64,000 bases of DNA from DATBQN01 sp963799925 (GTDB taxonomy: Bacteria > Acidobacteriota > Thermoanaerobaculia > Multivoradales > UBA5704), in contig CAWCYZ010000002.1 of the NCBI GenBank assembly GCA_963799925.1, forward strand, positions 248,001 to 312,000, given 5' to 3'. The position numbers were made by a program, and so were the translations under genes. The first letter of the stretch is position 1; each line of letters opens with the position of its first letter. Positions 16,374-25,280 of the stretch are shown one piece after another. The notes beneath the pieces are model-generated. The model saw only the letters and a program-made list of their open reading frames with translations, was not told the origin of the DNA and made no database searches.

Positions 16374-17579
16374 GTGACGACGGACAGCCACGACATCGTC
16401 CTCGCCGCGCCGGTGCGGACGCCGATCGGCCGCTTCGGCGGCGGCTTGGCGCCGCTCTCGGCGGCCGACCTCGGCACCGCCGCGGCCATCGCGGCGCTCG
16501 CCCGCGCCGGGCTCGACCCGGCGCGCGTCGACCAGGTGATCCTCGGCCACGCGCGGCAGGCGGGCGGCGGCCCCAACACCGCCCGCCAGGTCGCCCACCG
16601 CGCCGGGGTGCCGGACGACCGCCCGGCCTACACCGTCAACCAGGCCTGCGGCTCCGGTCTCCAGGCGGTGCTCTCGGCGGCGCGCGCCATCCTCACCGGC
16701 GAGGCGCAGGTCGTCCTCGCCGGCGGCACCGAGAGCATGTCGAACACGCCCTACCTCCTGCCGCGCGCCCGCTCCGGCTACCGGCTGGGCCACGCCGAGA
16801 TCGTCGACGGCATGTACAAGGACGGCTTCGACGATCCCCTCTCCGGGATGGTCATGGGCGAGACCGCCGAGGAGCTGGCGGTCGAGGACGGCATCTCGCG
16901 CGCCGCGGCGGACGCCTACGCGCTGGAGAGCCAGCAGCGCTGCCAACGGGCGCGGGAGGAGCGCCGCTTCGACGCCGAGATCGTGCCCGTCGAGGTGCCC
17001 GGCCGCAAGGGCGCGACCGTGATCGAGCGCGACGAGCACCCGCGGGACGGCGTCACCCTCGCCTCGCTCGCCAAGCTCGCCCCGGTCTTCCGCGACGGCG
17101 GCACCGTCACCGCCGGCAACGCCTCCGGCATCACCGACGGCGCGGCGGCGATCGTCGTCGCCTCGCGCGCCGCCGCCGCCGAGCTCGGCCTCCCCGTCCT
17201 CGCCCGCCTGGTCGGCTGGCAGGTCGTCGGCGTCGAGCCCCGCATCATGGGGATCGGCCCGGTGCCGGCGGTCGAGAGGCTCCTCCGGCAGACCGGCGTG
17301 GCCCTCGCCGACATCGACGACATCGAGCTCAACGAGGCCTTCGCCACCCAGGTGCTCGCCTGCGTGCAGCGGCTGGACCTCGACCCCGCGCGCGTCAACC
17401 GCGACGGCGGCGCCATCGCCCTCGGCCATCCGATCGGGGCGACCGGCGCGCGCATCCTGGTGACCCTCCTCCACGGCCTCGAGAAGCGCGGCGGCCGGCG
17501 CGGCCTGGCGACGCTCTGCGTCTCCGGCGGCATGGGGCTCGCGGCGCTCGTCGAGCGCGAGGTGGGAGCCGTTTCGTGA
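16374..17579 (+). CDS. Acetyl-CoA acyltransferase (thiolase)
   Basis: A 401-residue type II thiolase that splits 3-ketoacyl-CoA or condenses acetyl-CoA. Its three catalytic regions are intact: VNQACGSGLQAV (acyl-accepting cysteine), GHPIGATGAR (histidine) and CVSGGMG (second cysteine), together with NEAFATQVLA. The start is GTG at 16374, seven bases after the ALDH stop. It overlaps the next gene by four bases. Position after ECH and ALDH suggests it ends a beta-oxidation-like route. Confidence 0.93.
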   Translation: MTTDSHDIVLAAPVRTPIGRFGGGLAPLSAADLGTAAAIAALARAGLDPARVDQVILGHARQAGGGPNTARQVAHRAGVPDDRPAYTVNQACGSGLQAVLSAARAILTGEAQVVLAGGTESMSNTPYLLPRARSGYRLGHAEIVDGMYKDGFDDPLSGMVMGETAEELAVEDGISRAAADAYALESQQRCQRAREERRFDAEIVPVEVPGRKGATVIERDEHPRDGVTLASLAKLAPVFRDGGTVTAGNASGITDGAAAIVVASRAAAAELGLPVLARLVGWQVVGVEPRIMGIGPVPAVERLLRQTGVALADIDDIELNEAFATQVLACVQRLDLDPARVNRDGGAIALGHPIGATGARILVTLLHGLEKRGGRRGLATLCVSGGMGLAALVEREVGAVS

Positions 17580-18301
17580 GCGGCGAGGTCGTCGTCTCGA
17601 CGAGCTCGGAGGAGCGGGCCGCTCCCTACGTCGCGGCGCTCCGCGCCGCCGGCGTCGCCGCCGAGCGCATCGCCGTGCTGACGCCGGACGATCCCGGCGC
17701 GGGCGGGCCGGCCGGGGTCCGGACGGCGCGCGAGCGGATCGCCGGCGCCGCCGGCCTCGTCCTCGCCGGCGGCCTCGACGTCGACCCGGCGCGCTACGGC
17801 GAGGCCCCTCTCGAGGGAGCCGACCTCGCCCTCCGCCCGGAGCGCGACGCGCTCGAGTGGGAGCTCCTCGCCGGCGCCCGCGACCGGCGCGTCCCCACCT
17901 TCTGCATCTGCCGCGGGCTGCAGGTGGCGAACGTCTTCCTCGGCGGCTCGCTCTACCAGGACATCCCCGCGCAGCTCCCCGGCGCGCTCGCCCACGACCT
18001 CGCGCCGCCGGCCGACGCGCTGGCGCACGCCGTCGAAGCCGTCGATCCCGCCACGGCCCTCGGCGGCCGCCTCGCCGGCGGCCTCCGCCTGGTCAACAGC
18101 CGCCACCACCAGGCGGTGAAGCGCCTGGGCGCCGGGCTCGTCGCCGCGGCGGTGTCGCGCGACGGCCTGGTCGAGGCGGCGGAGCTCCCCGCCGGCGCGG
18201 GCTGGTGGCTGCGCGGCGTCCAGTGGCACCCCGAGAACCTCACCGCGCTCGCCGAGCAGCGCGTCCTCTGGGACGACTTCGCCGCCGCCCTCGCCCCATG
18301 A
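17576..18301 (+). CDS. Gamma-glutamyl-gamma-aminobutyrate hydrolase family (peptidase C26)
   Basis: A 241-residue class I glutamine-amidotransferase-like protein of the PuuD/C26 type, which hydrolyses gamma-glutamyl amides. The nucleophile elbow is FCICRGLQVANVFLGG, the GGLDVDPARYGE segment is characteristic, and GVQWHPEN carries the catalytic histidine and glutamate. The N-terminal strand is divergent. The start is GTG at 17576, overlapping the thiolase stop (GTGA), and its own TGA overlaps the next ATG. Its place inside a CoA-metabolism operon is unusual. It could act on a gamma-glutamylated intermediate. Confidence 0.85.
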   Translation: MSGEVVVSTSSEERAAPYVAALRAAGVAAERIAVLTPDDPGAGGPAGVRTARERIAGAAGLVLAGGLDVDPARYGEAPLEGADLALRPERDALEWELLAGARDRRVPTFCICRGLQVANVFLGGSLYQDIPAQLPGALAHDLAPPADALAHAVEAVDPATALGGRLAGGLRLVNSRHHQAVKRLGAGLVAAAVSRDGLVEAAELPAGAGWWLRGVQWHPENLTALAEQRVLWDDFAAALAP

Positions 18302-19074
18302 CCGTCCGCATCGAGCGGGGTGACCCGGGCACGCCAGCCGGCCGGATCGCGACGATCGTCCTCGACCGGCCGCCGCTCAACATCCTCGATCTCGCGACCA
18401 TCGCCAGCCTGGACGCGGCGCTCTCGACCCTCGACGCCCCCGACCTCCAGGTGATCTTCCTCCGCGGCGCCGGGCCGCGCGCCTTCTCGGCCGGCGTCGC
18501 CGTGCAGGACCACACGCCGGAGAAGATCGACCGCATGCTCGCCGGTCTCCACGGCGCCATCCGCAAGCTCGACGCCCTGCCGGCGGTCACCGTCGCCGCC
18601 GTCCACGGCCACTGCCTGGGCGGCGGGATGGAGCTGGCGCTCGCCTGCGACCTGGTGCTGGCGACCGACGAGGCGCGCTTCGGCCAGCCGGAGATCGAGC
18701 TCGGCTGCTTCCCGCCGGTCGCCGCCGCCCTCTATCCGCGGAAGATCGGCGCCGCCCGCACCCTCGAGCTGCTGCTGACCGGCCGCACGCTCTCCTGCGC
18801 CGACGCCGAGGCCCTGGGGCTCGTCACCTGGCGGGTCGCCGAGGGCGGCCTGGACCTCGGGATCGCCCGCGTCGCCGCCGACCTGACCGCCAAGAGCGCC
18901 GCCGTCACCCGCCTCGCCAAGCGGGCGGTGCGCGCCGGCCGCGACCGCGGCTTCCCGGCGTCGCTCGCCGAGACCGAGCGGCTCTACCTGGAGGACCTCG
19001 CCCGCACCGAGGACATGGAGGAGGGGCTCGCCGCCTTTCTCGCCAAGCGGCCGCCCGAGTGGCGGCACCGGTAG
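18298..19074 (+). CDS. Crotonase-family protein, dienoyl-CoA hydratase-like
   Basis: A 258-residue crotonase. The segment AFSAGVAVQDHTPEKIDRM and the HCLGGGMELALACDL oxyanion region recall cyclohexadiene-carbonyl-CoA hydratases of anaerobic aromatic degradation. I recall this resemblance from the DHTPEK-type motif; it is not proof. The usual PEI-LG segment reads PEIELGCFPPVAAALYP, lacking the GGTQRL of classical enoyl-CoA hydratases. The start ATG at 18298 overlaps the C26 stop. It is followed by a 239-bp gap, so it may end the first transcript. Confidence 0.88.
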   Translation: MTVRIERGDPGTPAGRIATIVLDRPPLNILDLATIASLDAALSTLDAPDLQVIFLRGAGPRAFSAGVAVQDHTPEKIDRMLAGLHGAIRKLDALPAVTVAAVHGHCLGGGMELALACDLVLATDEARFGQPEIELGCFPPVAAALYPRKIGAARTLELLLTGRTLSCADAEALGLVTWRVAEGGLDLGIARVAADLTAKSAAVTRLAKRAVRAGRDRGFPASLAETERLYLEDLARTEDMEEGLAAFLAKRPPEWRHR

Positions 19075-19164
19075 CGGGAAGACACGAGCGGGTGTTGATG
19101 ACGAGGGCGATGTCGCGGTCGATCAGGCGGCCGAGCGATCTTTGTGCCAAGATGTTGAAGCGCT

Positions 19165-19252
19165 TTGTCATCCTGAGCGCAGCGAAGGATCTGGGGGTAG
19201 GCGTGACTCATCTTCCCCCCACCCAGATCCTTCGCTCCGCTCAGGATGACAA
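19165..19252. repeat. 88-bp inverted-repeat element (TCATCCTGAGCG family)
   Basis: Two arms, 19165-19195 and 19222-19252, are near-perfect inverted copies (TTGTCATCCTGAGCG and AGCGAAGGATCTGGG parts) around a 26-base loop, with about one mismatch in 31. The same kind of CATCCTGAGCG/AAGGATCT palindrome is widespread as an intergenic repeat in many unrelated bacteria. The hairpin could terminate or stabilise transcripts in the gap between two crotonase genes. Confidence 0.85.
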
Positions 19253-19313
19253 GGCGTAAAGTCGCTCGAGACCCATAACTGCGCATCACCAGCTCATCTC
19301 TAGAGGAGACCGC

Positions 19314-20090
19314 ATGCCTGAGACCATTCTGATCGCGCGGGAGGGCCGCGTCGCGGTCCTCACCGTCAACCGTCCCGACAAGCTGAACGCCTTGAACGAT
19401 CAGGTCCGCGTCGACCTGCTCGCCGCCCTGGCCGAGATCGAGGGCGACGCCGGGATCGGCGTCGTCGTCCTGACCGGCGCCGGCGAGAAGTCGTTCATCG
19501 CCGGCGCCGACATCGGCGAGTTCGCCGGCCGCACCCCCTTCGACCAGCGCGAGGCGATGCGGAGCCCGCGGATCTTCGACATCATGGGCTCCTTCCCCAA
19601 GCCCGTCATCGCCATGATCAACGGCTTCTGCCTCGGCGGCGGCTGCGAGCTCGCCTCCTCCTGCGACCTGCGCATCGCCTCGGACAAGGCCCGCTTCGGC
19701 CAGCCGGAGATCAACCTGGGGCTCATCCCCGGCGGCGGCGGCACGCAGCGCCTGCCGCGCCTCATCGGCCTCGGCCAGACGATGCGGCTCGTCCTCACCG
19801 GCGACATGATCGGCGCCGCCGAGGCGAAGGAGATCGGCCTCGTCGAGATGGTCGTGCCGCACGAGGAGCTGCGCGCCAAGACCCTCGAGCTGGCGCAGAA
19901 AATGGCCGCCAAGAGCCCGCTCACCCTGCGCGTCGCCAAGGAGGCTGTCCGCACCGCCTGGAAGCTCCCCATCGAGGAGGGGATCGCCTACGAGCGCGAC
20001 CTCTTCTGCCTCTGCTTCTCGACGGCGGACAAGGAGGAGGGGGTCGCGGCGTTCCTCGAGAAGCGCCCCGCCGTGTGGAAAGGCCGCTAG
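19314..20090 (+). CDS. Enoyl-CoA hydratase
   Basis: A 258-residue classical crotonase catalysing hydration of 2-enoyl-CoA. Both catalytic glutamates are present in context: GGGCELASSCDLRIAS and PEINLGLIPGGGGTQRLPR. The oxyanion-hole segment is FIAGADIGEF. ATG at 19314 follows AGAGGAGACCGC. The TAG stop overlaps the GTG of the amidohydrolase (TAGTG), so the two are coupled. The inverted-repeat hairpin lies just upstream. Confidence 0.93.
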   Translation: MPETILIAREGRVAVLTVNRPDKLNALNDQVRVDLLAALAEIEGDAGIGVVVLTGAGEKSFIAGADIGEFAGRTPFDQREAMRSPRIFDIMGSFPKPVIAMINGFCLGGGCELASSCDLRIASDKARFGQPEINLGLIPGGGGTQRLPRLIGLGQTMRLVLTGDMIGAAEAKEIGLVEMVVPHEELRAKTLELAQKMAAKSPLTLRVAKEAVRTAWKLPIEEGIAYERDLFCLCFSTADKEEGVAAFLEKRPAVWKGR

Positions 20091-20977
20091 TGGCGGGCGG
20101 GAGCGCGGCGCCGCGCCGGCGGCTGCCCTATGGGGTCGTCGACCTCCACGTGCACATCCAGCCCTGGGAGCAGCTCCTGCCGGCGGTCCGCGGGCGGATG
20201 GAGAGCCGGCCGGGCGCCGCGGAGCTCGCCGCCCTGATGCACCGTCCGGCCGCGATCCTCGCCCTCATGGACGAGGCCGGGGTCGAGCGGATCGGGATGA
20301 TCAACTACGTCTCGCCGGACCTCATGGGCTTCACCCCGGCGGTCAACGACTTCGCCGCGGCGACCGCCCGCCAGGCTCCCGACCGCCTGATCCCCTTCGG
20401 CTCGGTCCATCCCCGCTTCACCGCCGATCCCGGCGCCGAGGTCCGCCGCCTGCGCGACCTCGGCATCCGCGCGCTCAAGGTCCACCCGCCGCACCAGCTC
20501 TTCGCCGCCAACGCCTACCTCGCCGGCCTGCCGTCGCTCGCCGCGGTCTACGCAGAGGCCCAGGAGCACGGGCTGCCGGTGATGATCCACACCGGCACCT
20601 CGGTCTTCCCCGGCGCGCGCAACCGCTTCGCCGACCCGATGGCGGCCGACGACGTGGCGGTCGACTTCCCCGGCCTCACCCTCATCCTCGCCCATGCCGG
20701 CCGGCCGCTCTACATGGAGACGGCGGTCTTCCTGGCGCGCCGCCACCCGAACGTCCACCTCGACATCTCCGGGATCCCGCCGCGGCGCCTCCTCGCCTAC
20801 CTGCCGCGCCTCCCCGAGATCGCCGACAAGGTCCTCTGGGGGACCGACTGGCCGGACCCCGGCGTCCCCGGCCTCGCCGAGAACCTCGCGGCCTTCCTGG
20901 CGCTCGGCCTGCCGCCGGCGGTCGAGCGTAAGATCCTCCGCGGCAACGCCTGCCGCATCTTCGGCTGGGACGACTGA
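20090..20977 (+). CDS. Amidohydrolase family protein (metal-dependent TIM barrel)
   Basis: A 295-residue amidohydrolase_2-like protein. The metal-binding start VVDLHVHIQP, the strand GIRALKVHPPHQLF with a possible bridging lysine, MIHTGTS, ILAHAGRP and the terminal LWGTDWPD aspartate follow the family order. Members hydrolyse or decarboxylate cyclic or aromatic acids (for example the ACMSD group), which would suit a catabolic cluster. The start is GTG at 20090 overlapping the previous stop; a longer frame within the crotonase gene is less likely. The substrate is unknown. Confidence 0.87.
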   Translation: MAGGSAAPRRRLPYGVVDLHVHIQPWEQLLPAVRGRMESRPGAAELAALMHRPAAILALMDEAGVERIGMINYVSPDLMGFTPAVNDFAAATARQAPDRLIPFGSVHPRFTADPGAEVRRLRDLGIRALKVHPPHQLFAANAYLAGLPSLAAVYAEAQEHGLPVMIHTGTSVFPGARNRFADPMAADDVAVDFPGLTLILAHAGRPLYMETAVFLARRHPNVHLDISGIPPRRLLAYLPRLPEIADKVLWGTDWPDPGVPGLAENLAAFLALGLPPAVERKILRGNACRIFGWDD

Positions 20978-21007
20978 AATCCTGGGACGACGAATCGAGG
21001 CCTCGCG

Positions 21008-22192
21008 ATGAGCCCCGCACCGAGCCCCGCACCCCACGAGGACCTCCTCGCGTGGCGCGCCGAGTTCCCCATCCTCGAGCGCACCACCTACCTCATCAAC
21101 AACTCGCTGGGCGCCATGCCGCGCGGCGTCCACGACGAGCTCGCGACCTTCGAGCGCGAGTGGGGGGAGCGCGGGGTGCGCGCCTGGAGCGAGGGGTGGT
21201 GGGAGATGGCGGCGACGACGGGCGACCTCCTGGCGCCGCTCCTCGGCGTCGCCCCCGGCGGGATCTCGATGCACCAGAACGTGGCGGTGGCGGCGGCGGT
21301 CTTCCTCTCCTGCTTCGACTATCCCGCCGGGCGCAACCGCATCGTCTACACCGAGCTCAACTTCCCCAATCTCATGTACCTCGCCGAGGGCGAGCGGCAG
21401 AAGGGCGCGGAGATCGTCGTCGTGCCGTCGGACGACGGCATCGGCGTGCCCATCGAGCGGCTGCTGGCGGCGATCGACGCGCGGACGCGCCTGGTGCCGA
21501 TCTCCCACACCCTCTTCCGCAGCGCCTACGTCCAGGACGCGCAGGCGATCGCCCGGCGCTGCCGCGAGGTGGGCGCGGTCCTCCTCCTCGACGTCTACCA
21601 GTCGACCGGGGCGGTGCCGCTCGAGCTCGCGGCCTGGGGGGTGGACGCGGCGGTCGGCGGCTCGGTCAAGTGGCTCTGCGGCGGGCCGGGGGCGGCCTAC
21701 CTCTGGGTGCGGCCGGACCTCGCCGAGACCCTCCAGCCGACGCTCACCGGCTGGCAGGCCGATGCCGAGCCGTTCGCCTTCCGCACCGGGCCGATCCGCC
21801 CGGCGGACGGCCCCTGGCGGTTCCTCACCGGGACGCCGAACGTCCCCGCCCTCTACTCCTGCCGCGCCGGCTACCGGATCGTCGCCGGGATCGGCGCCGG
21901 GCGCATCCGCGAGCGCTCGCTCGCCCTGACCGGCCACCTGATGGCCGCCGCCGAGGCGGCCGGGTTCGCTCTCCGCACGCCGCGCGATCCGCAACGCCGC
22001 GGCGGCACCGTCTCGATCTGGCACGAGGACGCCGAGCGCCTCTGCCGCGAGCTCCTCGCCCGCGACATCCTCTGCGACTACCGGCCGCGCGCCGGCATCC
22101 GCCTGTCGCCGCACTTCTACAACACCGAAGCGGAGTGCGACCGGGCGGTGGCGGCGCTCGCCGAGCTGGCCGGCGCGGGCTCCACCGCTTAG
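21008..22192 (+). CDS. Class V aminotransferase fold PLP enzyme, kynureninase-like
   Basis: A 394-residue PLP enzyme. The lysine lies in VGGSVKWLCGGPGAAYLWV, close to the kynureninase K-x-L-x-GGPG pattern. The PLP-aspartate region is LLLDVYQSTGAVPLEL, and LFRSAYVQDAQAIARRC also matches kynureninases. A hydrolase acting on kynurenine or a similar amino acid is possible, and the neighbouring amidohydrolase would suit tryptophan or aminoaromatic breakdown. Other class V members such as cysteine desulfurase-like enzymes cannot be excluded. The start ATG at 21008 is 30 bases after the amidohydrolase. Confidence 0.82.
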   Translation: MSPAPSPAPHEDLLAWRAEFPILERTTYLINNSLGAMPRGVHDELATFEREWGERGVRAWSEGWWEMAATTGDLLAPLLGVAPGGISMHQNVAVAAAVFLSCFDYPAGRNRIVYTELNFPNLMYLAEGERQKGAEIVVVPSDDGIGVPIERLLAAIDARTRLVPISHTLFRSAYVQDAQAIARRCREVGAVLLLDVYQSTGAVPLELAAWGVDAAVGGSVKWLCGGPGAAYLWVRPDLAETLQPTLTGWQADAEPFAFRTGPIRPADGPWRFLTGTPNVPALYSCRAGYRIVAGIGAGRIRERSLALTGHLMAAAEAAGFALRTPRDPQRRGGTVSIWHEDAERLCRELLARDILCDYRPRAGIRLSPHFYNTEAECDRAVAALAELAGAGSTA

Positions 22193-22501
22193 ACGCGATC
22201 TCTTCCTCACTCCGGGGTGGAAAAGCCGCCCATCCATCCCCGCCTTCCGCTCAGGCCGTCTTTTGTCGTCGATCCGGGGTCGATCCTTTCCGCGTCCACG
22301 CACGTACGTATAGGAAGATGTAACCGTTTTAGTCTGGCCAGCCGACGGCTGTTGCCTTATACTGGCTGGCACTTAAAAGAGTGAGCGCGCGCGGTCTTCG
22401 CCTGGAGCCTGGCTCCCGGCGCTCGGTCGTCATCTCAGGGTGGCTCGAGGGCGTGCGATGGATTGGGAGGCGGATCGGCAGAGCCCGGTCCGAGATGATT
22501 T
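22193..22501 (+). other. Intergenic region before the HD-GYP gene
   Basis: 309 bp without a supported gene and with locally lower GC. TATACT at 22358-22363 could be a -10 box, with TGGCCA at 22335-22340 in the -35 position (17-bp spacer), in front of the HD-GYP gene. I see no riboswitch or terminator that I can defend. Confidence 0.4.
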
Positions 22502-24247
22502 GTGGAGCTCGCGATTCTGAGCCTGCGCAAGAAAATCTTCCTGTTCACGGCGATCGTCGTCGCCGCCGTCTTCCCGACCGCGCTCTACCTCGTGCAGCGC
22601 CAGGTCGAGGCCACGACCCTGCGCGATGCCGAAGACCGGCTCGTCGCCACCGCCAGCGCTCTCCAGGACATGACGCAGGACCGGGTGGTCCGCCGCGGCC
22701 GCGAGGTCGGCGCCCTCGCCCAGACCGCCGGCCTCGCCGCGGCGCTGGCGCGCCGCGACGCCGCGGCGCTCCGCCGGCTCGTCCACGACCAGCATCCGCA
22801 GCACGTCGAGATCTACCTGGTGGCGGCGCCCGACGGCTCGATCGTCGCCGCCGACGGTCTCTCCGTCGAGCCCGCCGCCGCCGGCCTCGCGATCGAGCCG
22901 CTCCGCTCCCTCGGCCGGAACCCGACGCGCGGCCTCTGGGTTCTCGACGGCAAGCTCTTCGAGATGATGGCGGCGCCGATCGCCGCAGCGCGCGGCGGCC
23001 GTCCGCTCGGCTTCCTGCTGGTCGGCAACCAGCTCGGCGACCTCTCGGGCGCGGTGCGCTACTTCGAGAACCTGGCGCAGACCGACCTCGTGCTGCTGAC
23101 CGACGCGCGGGTGATCGCGAGCCCCTTCCCCAAGCGGCTCTCGACGCAGCTCCTGCGACGTCTGGCCCATCTTCCCGAAGGCCAGCTCGGACGGGTCGAG
23201 CTGGGGCACGGCTCCTATCTCGCCTGGAAACAGGGCTTCCCGGTCGAATTCGGCGGCACCCGCTACACCCAGGTCGTCCTGCGCTCGCTCGCGGGGGCCG
23301 ACCAGCTCGCCTACGCGATCGGCCGCAGCCTGGTCGCGGTGGGGCTGGGCGCCGGCTTCCTCGTCGTCCTCTTCGCCGGAATGGGGGCGCGGCGCATCAC
23401 CCAACCGCTCCAGCGCCTGTCGCAGACGATGTCCGACATGGCGCGGACGGGCGAGCTCAAGGGCGACTTCCCGAGCGTCGGCGGCGACCGCGAGATCGGC
23501 CTCATCGAGGACACCTTCCGCCGGCTGATCGTGTCGCTCGAGGAATCGCAGCACGCCCGCGAGCGCTCCTACGTCGAGGCGGTGGGGGCGGTGGTGACCG
23601 CCGCCGACGCCCGCGACCACGAGACGACCGGCCACTCTTTCCGCGTCGCCTACTATGCCGTGGCGCTCGCTCGCGCCCTCGGGGAGAAGGGCGGCAGCCT
23701 GAAGGCGATCGAGTGGGGATCGCTGCTCCACGACGTCGGCAAGATGGTCGTGCCGGACGACATCCTGCGCAAGGTCGGCCCGCTCACCGAGGACGAGTGG
23801 CACATCATGCGCCAGCACCCCAACTGGGGCTTCGACATGCTGGCCGAGGTGGGCTTCCTCCAGCAGCCGGCGCTCGAGATCGTCTACAGCCACCACGAGC
23901 GGTGGGACGGCGCCGGCTACCCGCGCGGTCTGGCGGGCGACGACATCCCGCTCGCCGCCCGCATCTTCGCCGTGGTCGACACCTACGACGCCATCACCTC
24001 CGACCGCCCGTACCGCCGCGCCCACAGCCACCAGGCGGCGCTCGCCGAGCTGGTCCGGGTCGCCGGCAAGCAGCTCGATCCCGCGATCGTCGACTCCTTC
24101 GTGCAGCTCCCCGAGGTCGAGCTGCGGCGCCTGCGCGAGCTGTGCAAGCGCGTCCACCCCGGCCTCTCGCTCCCCTCGGACCTGCTCGACACCCTGGTCG
24201 AAACGATGCCCGAGGTGCGCAAGGCCGAGGACGGCCGCGGCCGGTAG
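22502..24247 (+). CDS. Membrane sensor with HAMP and HD-GYP phosphodiesterase domain
   Basis: A 581-residue signalling protein. An N-terminal membrane segment (IFLFTAIVVAAVFPTALYLV) is followed by a periplasmic sensor of about 250 residues, a second membrane segment near 280-300 and a HAMP-like linker (ITQPLQRLSQTMSDMARTGEL). The HD-GYP domain has TGHSFRVAYYAVALA, SLLHDVGKMVVPDDIL and HHERWDGAGYP at 464-474, so the metal and GYP residues are complete. It should degrade cyclic di-GMP in response to an external cue. The start is GTG at 22502. It faces a sigma-54 activator on the opposite strand. Confidence 0.92.
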   Translation: MELAILSLRKKIFLFTAIVVAAVFPTALYLVQRQVEATTLRDAEDRLVATASALQDMTQDRVVRRGREVGALAQTAGLAAALARRDAAALRRLVHDQHPQHVEIYLVAAPDGSIVAADGLSVEPAAAGLAIEPLRSLGRNPTRGLWVLDGKLFEMMAAPIAAARGGRPLGFLLVGNQLGDLSGAVRYFENLAQTDLVLLTDARVIASPFPKRLSTQLLRRLAHLPEGQLGRVELGHGSYLAWKQGFPVEFGGTRYTQVVLRSLAGADQLAYAIGRSLVAVGLGAGFLVVLFAGMGARRITQPLQRLSQTMSDMARTGELKGDFPSVGGDREIGLIEDTFRRLIVSLEESQHARERSYVEAVGAVVTAADARDHETTGHSFRVAYYAVALARALGEKGGSLKAIEWGSLLHDVGKMVVPDDILRKVGPLTEDEWHIMRQHPNWGFDMLAEVGFLQQPALEIVYSHHERWDGAGYPRGLAGDDIPLAARIFAVVDTYDAITSDRPYRRAHSHQAALAELVRVAGKQLDPAIVDSFVQLPEVELRRLRELCKRVHPGLSLPSDLLDTLVETMPEVRKAEDGRGR

Positions 24248-24341
24248 AGGCGCGGCTCTCGCGCCGCGCGGCCGCCTCGGCCGCATCAGGCCGTCTTCGC
24301 GGCGCCGGCCTCCTTCTCGTCCTCGAGGTCCGCCCGCCCGG

Positions 24342-25267
24342 TCAGGGGATGCCGTACCGCTTCCGCTTCTCCCACAAGGCCTTGCGGCTGATCCCCAGGA
24401 GCTCCGCCGCGCGGCCCTGGTGGCCGCGGGTGTAGGCGAGGGCGCGGCGGATCTCCTCTTTCTCGATCGTGAGGAGCGGCCGCGGCCGGCTCTCGAGGAT
24501 CGCCGCCGGCGGCGCCGGATCGAGCGGCTCGAGCGGATCGTCCGGGGCGAGGACGAGCGCCCGCTCGAGCGTGTTGCGGAGCTGTCGCAGGTTGCCCGGC
24601 CAGGGGTGCTCGACCATCCAGGCGAGAGCGCCCGGCGAGAGCTCGACGCCGGAGCGCCCGAAGCGTTCCCCCAGGTCGGCCACCAGCTCGGCGATGAGGG
24701 CCGGGAGGTCCCCCGCCGCTCGCGCAGCGGCGGCAGGCGGAAGGCGAGCACCTCGAGGCGGTAGAAGAGGTCGGGGCGGAAGGCGCCGCGGGCGACCCGC
24801 TCCGGCAGGTCCTCGGCGCCGAGCGCCACGAAACGCACGTCCGCCGCCGCCTCTTCGCCGCCGAGCGGCGCGTAGCGGCGCTCGGCGATCAGGCGCAGCA
24901 GCTTCGGCTGCGCCGCGAGCGGCAGCTCCTCGACATGATCGAGCACCAGGGTGCCCCCCTCGGCGCGCGCCACGCGCCCCTCCATCCCCTGGTCGGCGCC
25001 GGTGAAGGCTCCGGGGCGGTAGCCGAAGAGCTCGCTCTCGAAGAGGGCGGCGGGCATCACCGCCGGATCGACCTCGACGAGCGGACCGGCGGCGCGCCGG
25101 CTGGCGGCGTGGAGGGCGCGGGCGAGGGTCGAGCGGCCGCAGCCGGCCTCGCCCAGCACGAGGATCGGGGCGTCGCTCGCCGCCGCGCGCTCGACGCCGC
25201 GCAGCGGGGCCAGGAGGCCGGAGAAGTCGCGGGCTAGGTGAGGGAGCGAGAGCGGGGACGCGGGCAC
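24342..25267 (-). CDS. Sigma-54 activator-like protein, frameshifted, degenerate ATPase motifs
   Basis: The gene has an AAA+ sigma-54 interaction domain and a Fis-type HTH (IRRALAYTRGHQGRAAELLGISRKALW). It starts at GTG 25267 with almost no N-terminal sensory domain. The GAFTGA loop is intact (FGYRPGAFTGADQG). The Walker A reads GEAGCGRST, with arginine where lysine is expected, and the Walker B reads GTLVLDHVEELP, with histidine where glutamate is expected. The frame shifts at the five-base poly-G run at 24710-24714. One more G would restore LPPLRERRGDLPALIAELVADLGERF, so a base call error is likely. It follows rsfS, which ends at 25281. Confidence 0.75.
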
Positions 25268-25280
25268 ACGGGCGGGCGCG

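Noticed and set aside
20087..22372. Minus-strand frame of 761 residues opposite the amidohydrolase and PLP-enzyme genes
   Set aside because: Low-complexity translation; both sense-strand genes have complete family motifs.
22350..22400. Sigma-54 promoter before the HD-GYP gene
   Set aside because: TGGCAC occurs near 22366 but no GC doublet at the required spacing completes the -24/-12 pattern.
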